DNA from: JBBIRM01 sp037441765 | GTDB lineage: Bacteria > Desulfobacterota > BSN033 > UBA1163 | Length of the DNA stretch: 50,851 bases | NCBI GenBank assembly: GCA_037441765.1 | Contig: JBBIRM010000007.1 | Span: forward strand, 1-50,851 | Direction: 5' to 3' | In this document: positions 1 through 8,051 of the stretch, piece by piece | Numbering within the stretch: the first letter of the stretch is position 1 | Layout of the letters: each line of letters opens with the position of its first letter | The notes under the pieces: generated by a model | The model's database searches: none | What the model was told of the DNA's origin: nothing | The model's input: only the letters and a program-made list of their open reading frames with translations | Made by a program: the position numbers and the translations under genes

Positions 1-1430
1 TCATCGACCCTCACGAGATCGCCAATGTGATGGGAGTAGAAGGGATTCGCCTAATGGCGGAATCAGCAAAAGTGATCCCACTTAATGTCTTCTTTATGCT
101 CCCTTCCTGCGTTCCTGCAACTTCAATGGAGTCTGCAGGAGCCCATCTAAGCGCAAAGGAATTAAAGCCTCTTTTAAATGAGCCCTGGGCCATTGGACTG
201 GCAGAGATGATGAATTTCCCTGGGGTCATCTCAAGAGATAAGGAAGTCCTCGAAAAGATTGAAATGGCCAGGGGGAAAAGGATCGACGGTCATGCTCCCC
301 TTCTTTCAGGCAAAGGACTTTATGCCTATCTCACGGCAAAAATTCGCTCTGACCATGAGTGCACCTCAATTAAAGAAGCCCATGAAAAATTGAAGAATGG
401 GATGTGGATCATGATAAGGGAGGGATCCACCGCAAAAAACCTAAAAGATCTTCTTCCTCTCGTCAATACAAAAAATTCGAGAAGGTTTTTCTTTGTCACC
501 GATGATCGCCATCCAAAGGAACTCCTCGAGGTGGGACACATCGATTCGATGCTTAGAGAGTCGGTCCGCAACGGGCTCGACCCCATCTTAGCCATTCAGA
601 TGGCCACACTCAATCCTGCAGAATATTTTGGCCTGGATGATCTTGGAGCAATTGCTCCCGGTTATCGGGCAGATATCATCACCTTTGACCACCTTGCCCG
701 ATTCCAAATAAAGAAGGTATTTAAGGATGGCCTCCTGATAGCCCATAACGGGAAGGTTTTACCACGGATGATTTCAGTAAGAAAGGGAGAGAAACTTAAT
801 TTAAAAAAATCAATTCGTATTGGACCAATGGATAGAGAATCACTTCTTCTAAGAACCGACCAACCGATTGCAAAGGTCATCCAATTGATCCCAAACCAGA
901 TTGTTACTAAGAAGGTGCTAAGGAGGATTGATCTAAAAGAAGGGGTTGCCTATCCTAATCTCAAAGAGGATGTCCTTAAGATTGCGGTTGTTGAAAGACA
1001 CCAAGCCACAGGGAATATAGTGATCGGTTTTGTCCAGGGATTTGGATTAAAGAAGGGAGCTATAGGCTCCTCCGTTGCTCACGATTCGCATAACCTTGTC
1101 ATTGTGGGTACGAATGATGAGGATATGCTCAAGGCAATCTTTACCCTCAAGGAGATGGGAGGAGGTTTGGTGGTGATCTCAGAAGGAAAGGTATTGGCCT
1201 CCCTTTCCCTTCCTATAGCGGGGTTGATGTCAGAATCTTCTGTTGGGGAAGTCCAAAAAAAATTGGAAGGCCTCCATAAGGCTGCCAATGGGCTTGGGTG
1301 TAAAGTTTCAGACCCATTCATGGCCCTCTCTTTTCTTTCGCTCCCTGTCATCCCTGAATTAAAAATTACTGACAAAGGGTTAGTGGATGTCAATCAATTC
1401 AAGATTGTTTCGGTGTTTGGCAATGACTGA
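1..1430 (+). CDS. ade: adenine deaminase, 3' part (5' end outside window)
   Basis: Adenine deaminase deaminates adenine to hypoxanthine and ammonia in purine salvage or catabolism. The frame is open from base 3 and reads IDPHEIANVMGVEGIR before the first possible internal start (GTG at 27), so the gene begins upstream of the window and the HxH metal motif is not visible. What is visible is canonical for the AdeC amidohydrolase family: the CVPATSMESAG segment, GLAEMMNFPGV with its conserved Glu, IDGHAPLLSGKG and SDHECT with metal-type His residues, and VTDDRHP with the catalytic-type Asp. The C-terminal domain has GFGLKKGAIGSSVAHDSHN and AGLMS. A second, more divergent family member lies at 36820-38541. 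The next gene, an M20 peptidase, follows on the same strand after 67 bases. The family call is firm; activity on adenine follows from the well conserved motifs. Confidence 0.93.
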   Translation, partial: IDPHEIANVMGVEGIRLMAESAKVIPLNVFFMLPSCVPATSMESAGAHLSAKELKPLLNEPWAIGLAEMMNFPGVISRDKEVLEKIEMARGKRIDGHAPLLSGKGLYAYLTAKIRSDHECTSIKEAHEKLKNGMWIMIREGSTAKNLKDLLPLVNTKNSRRFFFVTDDRHPKELLEVGHIDSMLRESVRNGLDPILAIQMATLNPAEYFGLDDLGAIAPGYRADIITFDHLARFQIKKVFKDGLLIAHNGKVLPRMISVRKGEKLNLKKSIRIGPMDRESLLLRTDQPIAKVIQLIPNQIVTKKVLRRIDLKEGVAYPNLKEDVLKIAVVERHQATGNIVIGFVQGFGLKKGAIGSSVAHDSHNLVIVGTNDEDMLKAIFTLKEMGGGLVVISEGKVLASLSLPIAGLMSESSVGEVQKKLEGLHKAANGLGCKVSDPFMALSFLSLPVIPELKITDKGLVDVNQFKIVSVFGND

Positions 1431-1497
1431 TTCAAAATTTCGAATTACTTTGATCTGAGAATAAAAAAATATTCGCTAATTAGTGGAGGGGGTTAAA

Positions 1498-2814
1498 ATG
1501 GAATGGAATAAATTACGGGATGAAGCAACATGCTACCTCCAGCAATATATCCGCATCAACACGGTGAACCCTCCAGGAAATGAGATTGAAGGAGCGAAGT
1601 TTTTAAAAAAAATTTTCGACTCCGAATCTATCCCATCTGAAATCCTTGAGCCCACGCCAGGAAGAGGAAACCTTCTTGCCACTCTTAAGGGAAGTGGAAA
1701 GAAAAAGCCACTTCTCCTTCTCAATCACATGGATGTGGTGCCGGTTGAAAAAGAGCGTTGGAGCGTTGACCCTTTTTCTGGACTGATTCAAAATGGCTAC
1801 CTTTATGGCAGGGGGGCGATTGACGATAAGGCCATGGGAATCATAGAGGTGATGGCCGTGCTCATTCTTAAAAGAGAGAGAATCCCCTTAGAGAGGGATA
1901 TCCTCTTTCTTGCTACCGCTGATGAGGAGGCAGGAGGAAACTGGGGAATTCGGTGGGCTTTAGATAACATCCCCTCCTTGAGCGAAGCGGAATATGCCTT
2001 GAATGAAGGTGGATATATTATTCTAAATGAATCGGGGACTGCAGACCGATATGAAATCTCGAGCGGGCAGAAGATGGTATTTCAGTTACGATTGAAAGCC
2101 AGAGGAACTTCAGGACATGCCTCAATGCCACATCCTGAAAATCCCAATGTGAAACTGGTTCATGCCCTCGAGGCAGTCACAAAATGGGAAACCCCCTACC
2201 AGATTCTTCCAATGGTAAAGGAATATTTCTCCAAAATGGCTTCCAAAAAGCCTTTAGAGGAGAGAAAATTTTTTGAGGACATTGAAGAGGGGCTTCGCCA
2301 TCCTTCATTTTCAGTAAAGTTTACATCCAACCCGATGTATAATGCGATGGTGAGGAACACAATTTCTCTGACTGTTCTTCAAGGTGGAAGTAAGGCCAAT
2401 GTGATCCCCTCAGAATCGAATGCCATTCTGGACTGCCGTTTGATTCCAGGTTCATCTAAAGAAGATTTCTTGAAGGAGGTTAGGAAACGCCTTGGAGACG
2501 AAATCGAAATCGAGGGAAATCTGGAAGGGAAACCCATTCCCCCCTCTCCCCAGAACACAGACCTTTATCGAGCCATCCAGGAATTTGCTTCCAAGAATGA
2601 CCCTGGTTGCCCGGTCGTCCCTCTTCTTCTCCCTGGGGCAACGGATAGTCGTTTTCTAAGAGAAAAGGGGGTGATCACCTATGACTTCTGCCCTTTTCGT
2701 TTACAAGAGAAAGAGGTCTTCCTGGTTCATGGCCATGATGAACGAATCGCCATCGATAATCTCATATTTGGAGTGAGGATGCTGGTAGAGGTAATCAAAC
2801 AGATCGCCACCTAA
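1498..2814 (+). CDS. M20 family metallopeptidase (dipeptidase/carboxypeptidase-like)
   Basis: Cytoplasmic di-zinc hydrolase of the M20 (ArgE/DapE/CPG2/CPS1) family, 438 residues. Metal and catalytic motifs stand in the expected order: LNHMDVVP (His77), GRGAIDDKAMG (Asp109), TADEEAGG (Glu143-Glu144), a later NEGGY acid, and the C-terminal HGHDER His. The lid or dimerisation domain begins around residue 190, with SGHASMPHPENPN typical of this subgroup. I chose ATG 1498 because GGAGGGGG lies directly upstream; an in-frame GTG at 1483 would overlap that ribosome site. The gene follows ade on the same strand and ends 38 bases before the leftmost attC-like site, so it is the chromosomal flank of the cassette array. 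Substrate cannot be decided: M20 enzymes act on acylated amino acids, dipeptides or carbamoyl compounds. Confidence 0.9.
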   Translation: MEWNKLRDEATCYLQQYIRINTVNPPGNEIEGAKFLKKIFDSESIPSEILEPTPGRGNLLATLKGSGKKKPLLLLNHMDVVPVEKERWSVDPFSGLIQNGYLYGRGAIDDKAMGIIEVMAVLILKRERIPLERDILFLATADEEAGGNWGIRWALDNIPSLSEAEYALNEGGYIILNESGTADRYEISSGQKMVFQLRLKARGTSGHASMPHPENPNVKLVHALEAVTKWETPYQILPMVKEYFSKMASKKPLEERKFFEDIEEGLRHPSFSVKFTSNPMYNAMVRNTISLTVLQGGSKANVIPSESNAILDCRLIPGSSKEDFLKEVRKRLGDEIEIEGNLEGKPIPPSPQNTDLYRAIQEFASKNDPGCPVVPLLLPGATDSRFLREKGVITYDFCPFRLQEKEVFLVHGHDERIAIDNLIFGVRMLVEVIKQIAT

Positions 2815-2850
2815 AAAAGTGGATATTTTCAACAACGTCCCTCCTCTTCT

Positions 2851-2937
2851 CCTAACGTTCCCAGCATAAAAGAAGTTTTTGCAAAGCAAAAATTTGGGTG
2901 AGCCCGCAGGGCTAACCTTTTATGCTGTGTTATATGA
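2851..2937 (-). repeat. attC-like recombination site A (end of cassette 4, array terminus)
   Basis: Structured site of about 87 bases closing the leftmost cassette, just past the stop of the restriction gene. Outer stem: CAGCATAAAAG (2862-2872) pairs perfectly with CTTTTATGCTG (2917-2927). Inside are two arms: TTTTTGC-AAA-GCAAAAA (2876-2892) and AGCCC-GCA-GGGCT (2901-2913), separated by TTTGGGTG. The ends carry CCTAAC (2851-2856) and GTTATATG (2929-2936), matching the R box pattern of integron attC sites (AAC...GTT). It shares the outer stem with site C. No further core or attC lies to its left, so it is the distal end of the array. Confidence 0.75.
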
Positions 2938-2962
2938 AGTGGTGGGCTGATTTTAATTATAT

Positions 2963-3943
2963 TTATAGAAGTTCCACCTCTTTTAAAAATTCTTTCCAAT
3001 CATCTTTTGTCCATTTAAGATCCCGAATTGGCAGTAAATATCTTTCTTCTCTAACTACACCTAAATAGTCCAGCAATACACCTTCTTTGATAGGAAGAAC
3101 TTCAGATGTTTTAAAATAACCACAGATAATTCCTTTTAAGTCTGTTTGTATTTCTCCACATTTGTACTCCTTGATTCTTTTTCTCATCTCTCCAAGGTAT
3201 TCTCTGAAAAGGCTATCAGTAGAAGGGATTTTCTCCTCCGCAAAGTTCAGAAGCCTTGTAAATCCACAGACTTCAATGAAAAACTGTAAAATTGTGGGTT
3301 GAGGGACTGAACATTTTACTGTAATACCATAGTCATAACCTATATCTGCTTCAGCCCAGATACCAGCTAAAGTTGGAGATGACTTTATACTCACATTCTT
3401 TTTGGCATTCATGATGTCATTTCTATATTTCTCAATTTTTCTCGATATCTCCCAATCCAACTCTATTTTTATTTGGGGGAAATTATTTTCAAGAAACTTC
3501 TTGGCCATAATCTCTCCCAATTTTCCAACGAATTGATCTACAAGAATGGACTCAAATGTTCTTCTTCTTTCTCTAAATCCCTTTGCAGATACAGTCGCTC
3601 TTGTTCCACCTGCAAACATTTGATAAGTAATTTCAATACAGAATATTAGTAGTCTTATAATATCTTCATCATCTAATCTTACGACAACGGTATTTGGCAA
3701 TAGTTTCTTCTTAATCCAATATAAAACCCTATCTTCATCAAGGAATATCTTATTCCCCTGTTTGCTAATTACATCAAAGTCATTACTTCTGCAGGCCGAG
3801 AGCAATAGCTCACTAAACTCATCATTGTCAAAATCTATACCATAATTTTCTCGAATCATCATTCTTAGAGTAGGGATGTATTCGGCTAATTTCCCTTTAA
3901 ATTTAGATGCGTTATTTAACTCTCCTTTTAGAATTCTCTGCAT
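2963..3943 (-). CDS. predicted type II restriction endonuclease
   Basis: 326-residue protein with no family I can name with certainty. It overlaps the end of the DNA methyltransferase gene by 32 bases and is carried in the same cassette, the usual arrangement of a type II restriction-modification pair. The second half shows a PD-(D/E)XK-like pattern: GKLGEIMAKKF with Glu144, an acidic stretch ELDWEI (Asp163) and YRNDI (Asp176), then NVSIKSS with Lys187, where the usual (D/E)XK is degenerate (SIK). The expected product is a cytoplasmic DNA cleaver recognising the site protected by the partner methylase. The sequence is visibly A+T-richer than the flanking housekeeping genes, which fits horizontal acquisition. 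The restriction role rests mainly on context. Confidence 0.65.
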   Translation of the reverse strand: MQRILKGELNNASKFKGKLAEYIPTLRMMIRENYGIDFDNDEFSELLLSACRSNDFDVISKQGNKIFLDEDRVLYWIKKKLLPNTVVVRLDDEDIIRLLIFCIEITYQMFAGGTRATVSAKGFRERRRTFESILVDQFVGKLGEIMAKKFLENNFPQIKIELDWEISRKIEKYRNDIMNAKKNVSIKSSPTLAGIWAEADIGYDYGITVKCSVPQPTILQFFIEVCGFTRLLNFAEEKIPSTDSLFREYLGEMRKRIKEYKCGEIQTDLKGIICGYFKTSEVLPIKEGVLLDYLGVVREERYLLPIRDLKWTKDDWKEFLKEVELL

Positions 3944-5252
3944 ATCCTTTACCTCTTTTTAACACGACCAAATGTTCTGTTTTTATCCTGCTATCTTTCT
4001 CTCCTGTTGCTGGATTAACATCTGATTCAAACATTACTCTGGACACAATTTTATCAATAAATGTAACCTCATGTTTCCAACCAAATTCCTGTAGATGTTC
4101 AACTACTATATCATCTATAGGAATGGATGTAGTCCTTATCTTCGCTGGACCAACAAAAATACACATATAATCTGTAACATTTTCGCCTAAAGTGGAAAAA
4201 GCATTTAAAATGCCATGGAAATATCTATCGTATAACATCCTGAGATGATCTTCTTTTATATTCTCTCTAAACTTATAGTATTTTTCTGAGTAAATTTTTA
4301 TTTTATTCACAGACCTATACGGTATCTCTTTTTTACTTAATTCCTTTATATAAGATTCCTCGTAGCCCAGCCAGAACAGTTCTAATTTGGTTGACCTTAT
4401 ATATTCCTGAGCCTGTAAATAAGGCGGTGATGTTATAAGGATATTTACATTGTTCTCTAATTTTGTTTCTAATGTGTCTATTCCAGACCTAATTCTATAT
4501 TCAACTTGCTTAGGATTTAATCGATTATATTCCCAGACTTTCTTTAAAAGTTTGCCTATCTCTTTCTCAAGCATATTGTAAAATTGAAATTTCCAGTTCT
4601 TTTTCAGGAGTTCTTCTATTTTCTTTCTTGAATACTTTGACTTATATAATTTATGAACTTTCTCGTCGCCATATGAAAAATATCTTGTCACATTGATTAA
4701 AGGTATTAAAAGCACATATTTAGTCTCATTTGTTAATGAATGAACAAAACCCCAAGTTCTTGAAAGAATAGGGATAAAATCCTCAGGAAACCAATAATTT
4801 AAATTAGACCACTTTGGGATATACTCTTTTTGAGAGTTTCTAATTTCCTTCATTAATTCTGGAAGATTCACCTTCGGATTTTTCATAACAGCGGTGTCAT
4901 GAATTACATTCATTATCGGATTTAAATCCCATAATTCGTAGTCACATCCATACACTTTTGATACTACACCTACAGTCCCATAACCAGCGAAAGGATCAAA
5001 TATTTTCATACCCGATTTAGCATATTTTTTTAATACATAAGCGATCACTTGCGGAATGAATTTTGCAGGATATTTATAAATGGCAAAAGTCCCATATGTT
5101 GTTGATGGGATTTCAAGGATTGTATTTCTAAAGAGTATAGAAACCTTATTAGATGAATTGTCTGAAGGGATGTCTTCTTTTTCAATATTCTTAGGTTCTT
5201 CTTCAACCCATAATTTCATTTGTTTATATTCTCTCCATTTATTAGTCATCAT
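3912..5252 (-). CDS. DNA methyltransferase of a type II R-M system (TSPPY type)
   Basis: 446-residue SAM-dependent DNA methyltransferase. Motif I is DPFAGYGT (residues 86-93), the SAM-binding FxGxG loop, followed by an acidic strand end ELWDLNP. Motif IV is TSPPY (274-278); TSPPY is most typical of N4-cytosine methylases, so m4C is the first guess, although m6A enzymes can carry similar tetrapeptides. Motif I precedes motif IV with a long spacer of about 180 residues that should contain the target recognition part. The start has GGTGAAAT just upstream of a double ATG. It is the first gene of cassette 4 and begins about 35 bases inside the cassette end; its 3' end overlaps the putative endonuclease gene, so the two are probably co-translated. 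The role is protection of host DNA from the partner nuclease. Confidence 0.87.
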   Translation of the reverse strand: MMTNKWREYKQMKLWVEEEPKNIEKEDIPSDNSSNKVSILFRNTILEIPSTTYGTFAIYKYPAKFIPQVIAYVLKKYAKSGMKIFDPFAGYGTVGVVSKVYGCDYELWDLNPIMNVIHDTAVMKNPKVNLPELMKEIRNSQKEYIPKWSNLNYWFPEDFIPILSRTWGFVHSLTNETKYVLLIPLINVTRYFSYGDEKVHKLYKSKYSRKKIEELLKKNWKFQFYNMLEKEIGKLLKKVWEYNRLNPKQVEYRIRSGIDTLETKLENNVNILITSPPYLQAQEYIRSTKLELFWLGYEESYIKELSKKEIPYRSVNKIKIYSEKYYKFRENIKEDHLRMLYDRYFHGILNAFSTLGENVTDYMCIFVGPAKIRTTSIPIDDIVVEHLQEFGWKHEVTFIDKIVSRVMFESDVNPATGEKDSRIKTEHLVVLKRGKGYAENSKRRVK

Positions 5253-5283
5253 ATTTCACCTTGTTATTTCTATGCCCGCCATT

Positions 5284-5370
5284 TCGTATAACGTTCTCGG
5301 TGTAAAAGAAGTTCGGCGAAGCCAAATTTGGACGAATCGAAGCATAGTCTTTTACACCGTGTTATACGAA
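5284..5370 (-). repeat. attC-like recombination site B (end of cassette 3)
   Basis: Ends are a perfect inverted repeat TTCGTATAAC (5284-5293) / GTTATACGAA (5361-5370). Outer stem CGGTGTAAAAG (5298-5308) pairs perfectly with CTTTTACACCG (5349-5359); compared with sites A and C both strands changed together (CAGCAT to CGGTGT), that is, compensatory change that keeps the stem. An inner arm TTCGGC-GAA-GCCAAA (5312-5326) has one mismatch, and TTTGG follows it as in the other sites. The stop codon of the OLD-family gene lies inside the right end of the site. Confidence 0.78.
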
Positions 5371-7359
5371 GCCAGCCCCTTCTCTTTTTCCACCACTACG
5401 TAATTGAGTGACTTTTTCAATGATTTCTTCAAGAATTGGTATTCGATTGTTCTTTCCGTAGACGAGTTCTACAAGGCGTGAAGCACCATCAATGTTTTTG
5501 CTTACACGTTTTGGGTCATCATATCCTAATTCAAATGCTACTTCCTTTTGAATAGCTTGAAAAGTCTCATTGCCTAATATTTCTTTCAATAGCCCTTCAA
5601 GATTTTCCTTAAATACTGCCCAGGTTTCATGAACCTGGGTGTCTGGGAAATCTTCTATTAATGCACCAGCTAACCTAAGGTATCTATGATTGCGATTTTT
5701 TGCGTCTTCTCCCTCTCTTCCTTTACCAATGAGATGTGAATCTGCATCAAAGATAAAATATGTAGGGATAGAAAGTCCTCGGAAAATCACTGTAGGACGG
5801 TCTATATTATTCTTTCCTCCTGCTGGGACTACGACTATTCCAAGTTGAGACCAATCCTTTTTTATGATTTCTTGAAGCTTCCATAATGTGCCTACTTCAG
5901 ATGGTCCCTCTACTACTACAACCACGTCTGCAAAAAATCCTTCGTTCACAATGGTGTTCATAACAGACACTGCACGTGTCCTAAAGCTGTTCTTTGTAAA
6001 ATCATTAGGATTAGTATTACAGATTTTCGCTATTTCCTCTGTGGCTTGTTTTAGAGAAAAATGCGTAACAATACTCTGTGGCACAAGTGAATCCGGTGAA
6101 GACACTTTTCTCACCATACGGATTTGGTCAAACCGGTGGAGATCTATGAAATACGGAGAGTGGGTTGTATAAATAATTTGGTTGGTAGCACCGAGGCCGA
6201 TTTCTGGTCTCTCGGCAAGTTGAAGTAAAAGGTTAGATAGATAACAACAACGTGAAGGATGGAGGTAGAGCTCTGGTTCCTCAATTGCTAAAATCAGATC
6301 AGGGCCCCTTGATGTTTCGAGACTTTCAGGTTCTGAACTTCTTGTTTCTCTTTCATCTGACCCCTCGATGTTTGGCTCTACTGGAACTGTCATAGCTAAA
6401 TGCTGAAGTAATGTAACAATCAGCGCTCTTTGAAGACCGTGTCCTTTACGAGTTATTTCACCCTCAAAACTATCTTCGATTAGAGTTGCCTTTGCCGCAG
6501 GAAGAGGGACCTCAGGAGGTTTAACCTCATCCCATCCTAAGTTTAACTGGGAACCGGGCGCAAACTTTTCTAGTGTTTGAGAAATTGATTTTCTAAGTTC
6601 CGGTAACTCGGTGAGGTTTTCAGAACTATACAATTTTTTTATTCTTTCTTCGAATTCGGATTTGAATTTTTGTACATCTTCCCTGGCGTTGATCTTTCTT
6701 AGAACAATCATATCCAAAATTTGATAAATCGCTCCTTTTTTGCCACTTACCTCTTCTGAAGCCTCACGAACTGCCGGAACCAAAACATACTTTGTGAATT
6801 TGTCAAGTTTGCCACCTCCAATGTTTCTAGGGCCAAAAAATTGTTCTTCCCGCTCAATTGGCTCGATAATCTCTGGATGGTTATGTTCGTACTCAGCCAT
6901 AAGTCTTTCAACTTCATCAGCACTCCGAACTCTTCCACCTAAATCGGGAAACTCACCACTGTCCACTAGCTCGTTCCAAGCATTAACACGGTCTCTTTTA
7001 CCAGATTTAGCTCTTATCTCAGCGAACTGGGGTATCTGTAAAGCCGCAGCATAATAGCGTTGCGTTATTCGACCATTTTCGCTTGAGATACGCTTTGTAA
7101 CAATCAATTTATCATCTCTTATGTACGGACGAAATTCTTCTTTTTCGTCATCGCGAAGGTCACCATAAGTTATGCGGATTTCTATTGATGACCCCACGTC
7201 TCGATCAAAAAAATCCTCCTCTGTTATCGGCGCCGCAATGTCATAAAAAATATCTATAGCATAAAGAAAAGAGGATTTTCCAGCACCATTCCGTCCTACA
7301 ATGGCTGTGAGATTATCGCAATCTAAACATGCTTCTCGAATTGATCTAAAGTTTTTCAC
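5362..7359 (-). CDS. OLD-family ATPase with C-terminal TOPRIM nuclease domain
   Basis: 665-residue ABC/SMC-type ATPase fused to a TOPRIM domain, the architecture of overcoming-lysogenization-defect (OLD) nucleases and of GajA-like defence effectors. Walker A GRNGAGKSS is at residues 22-30, a signature-like RKGHGLQRA at 304-312, Walker B ILAIEEPE at 356-363, a TTHSP switch at 398-402, and the TOPRIM elements are VVVVEGPSE (Glu484) and FIFDADS (Asp538/Asp540). There is no UvrD-like partner (GajB), so it is a stand-alone OLD. The GTG start is the first possible one, because an in-frame TAG (7360-7362) precedes it. Codons upstream of that TAG read IIIKSV, which resembles the missing first strand of such proteins, so the N-terminus may have been lost by a nonsense change. 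It is the sole gene of cassette 3. Proposed role: DNA cleavage in phage or plasmid defence. Confidence 0.85.
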   Translation of the reverse strand: MKNFRSIREACLDCDNLTAIVGRNGAGKSSFLYAIDIFYDIAAPITEEDFFDRDVGSSIEIRITYGDLRDDEKEEFRPYIRDDKLIVTKRISSENGRITQRYYAAALQIPQFAEIRAKSGKRDRVNAWNELVDSGEFPDLGGRVRSADEVERLMAEYEHNHPEIIEPIEREEQFFGPRNIGGGKLDKFTKYVLVPAVREASEEVSGKKGAIYQILDMIVLRKINAREDVQKFKSEFEERIKKLYSSENLTELPELRKSISQTLEKFAPGSQLNLGWDEVKPPEVPLPAAKATLIEDSFEGEITRKGHGLQRALIVTLLQHLAMTVPVEPNIEGSDERETRSSEPESLETSRGPDLILAIEEPELYLHPSRCCYLSNLLLQLAERPEIGLGATNQIIYTTHSPYFIDLHRFDQIRMVRKVSSPDSLVPQSIVTHFSLKQATEEIAKICNTNPNDFTKNSFRTRAVSVMNTIVNEGFFADVVVVVEGPSEVGTLWKLQEIIKKDWSQLGIVVVPAGGKNNIDRPTVIFRGLSIPTYFIFDADSHLIGKGREGEDAKNRNHRYLRLAGALIEDFPDTQVHETWAVFKENLEGLLKEILGNETFQAIQKEVAFELGYDDPKRVSKNIDGASRLVELVYGKNNRIPILEEIIEKVTQLRSGGKREGAGFV

Positions 7360-7417
7360 CTAAACACTTTTTATAATTATGTGATTCAACCTCTATTTAT
7401 CATCTTATCGGCTGGTT

Positions 7418-7511
7418 TCGTATAACGTTCCCAGCATAAAAGAAGTTCCGCCGAAGGCGGAATTTGGGTGAGTGCCGTAAGGCACGAACCTTTTATGCTG
7501 TGTTATCTGCC
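7418..7511 (-). repeat. attC-like recombination site C (end of cassette 2)
   Basis: Left end carries TATAACG (7421-7427), right end GTTATCTGCC (7502-7511). Outer stem CAGCATAAAAG (7432-7442) pairs with CTTTTATGCTG (7490-7500), identical to site A. Inner arms: TTCCGCC-GAA-GGCGGAA (7446-7462) and GTGCC-GTAA-GGCAC (7472-7485), joined by TTTGGGTGA. The sequence running right from the core, GTTATCTGCCATGCCGT, is the exact inverted complement of the other end of the same cassette at about 9155-9171. Confidence 0.8.
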
Positions 7512-7529
7512 ATGCCGTAATGAAACTTC

Positions 7530-8051
7530 TCATTTTACTTTTACCTCAATCTTTGGAAGATGCTTCAAAAGGATTACATTTAAATTGTGTCCTGTATATT
7601 CCCAAACATATTTCCATCCCCCTTCAGTTTTTGCTAATTTATCCCGATTTTTAGAATCCCAAGCAATGATAAGGGAAGTCTGCTCAGGGACATGATCATG
7701 GTCGGAATAGTTTTCCAAAATATGTTCTACTTCTACTGCTTGGAATAATTTCTTCTCCGAGAAATCCTTTTCTTGATAATCAACAATAATATCTATACCT
7801 TTTTGGGCTGTATGCTCTAATGTTCGGAAGTAATGAAACGGGAGTGCCTTTAGTCCTTCTAATTTCCATAGTAAAGCCCTCACATCCTGTTCGTTATCTG
7901 GCTCTCTGTGAATTAATTCCCCATTATAGAAAACCCATTTTTGTTCTTTTCCTAACAATGTATCTTTTCTCTGGTTTAATGTTGTTCCTAGGTCTTTCCT
8001 TTTCAGCTCTCGTCTAAACCTCACCCATTCCTTATAGTCATCGGTCTCCAT
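7530..8051 (-). CDS. PD-(D/E)XK-like nuclease-domain protein paired with a GHKL ATPase
   Basis: 173-residue protein that I cannot assign to a named family. Its C-terminal half has a nuclease-like pattern: Glu79 in TLEHTAQ, Asp87 in KGIDIIVDYQ, then the strand AVEVEH with Glu107/Glu109, followed by PEQTSLIIAWDS, a hydrophobic strand as in PD-(D/E)XK folds. The usual Lys after the second acid is not evident (VEVEH), so catalysis is uncertain. Its ATG overlaps the stop of the upstream GHKL ATPase gene in TAATG, so translation was coupled and the two should act together. The gene lies at the 3' end of cassette 2, directly before site C. An intact reading frame is retained although its partner is broken. 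Confidence 0.6.
   Translation of the reverse strand: METDDYKEWVRFRRELKRKDLGTTLNQRKDTLLGKEQKWVFYNGELIHREPDNEQDVRALLWKLEGLKALPFHYFRTLEHTAQKGIDIIVDYQEKDFSEKKLFQAVEVEHILENYSDHDHVPEQTSLIIAWDSKNRDKLAKTEGGWKYVWEYTGHNLNVILLKHLPKIEVKVK

Noticed and set aside
5362..7359. Gabija (GajAB) system
   Set aside because: The GajA-like architecture is present, but no UvrD/GajB helicase gene follows; the cassette holds this gene alone.
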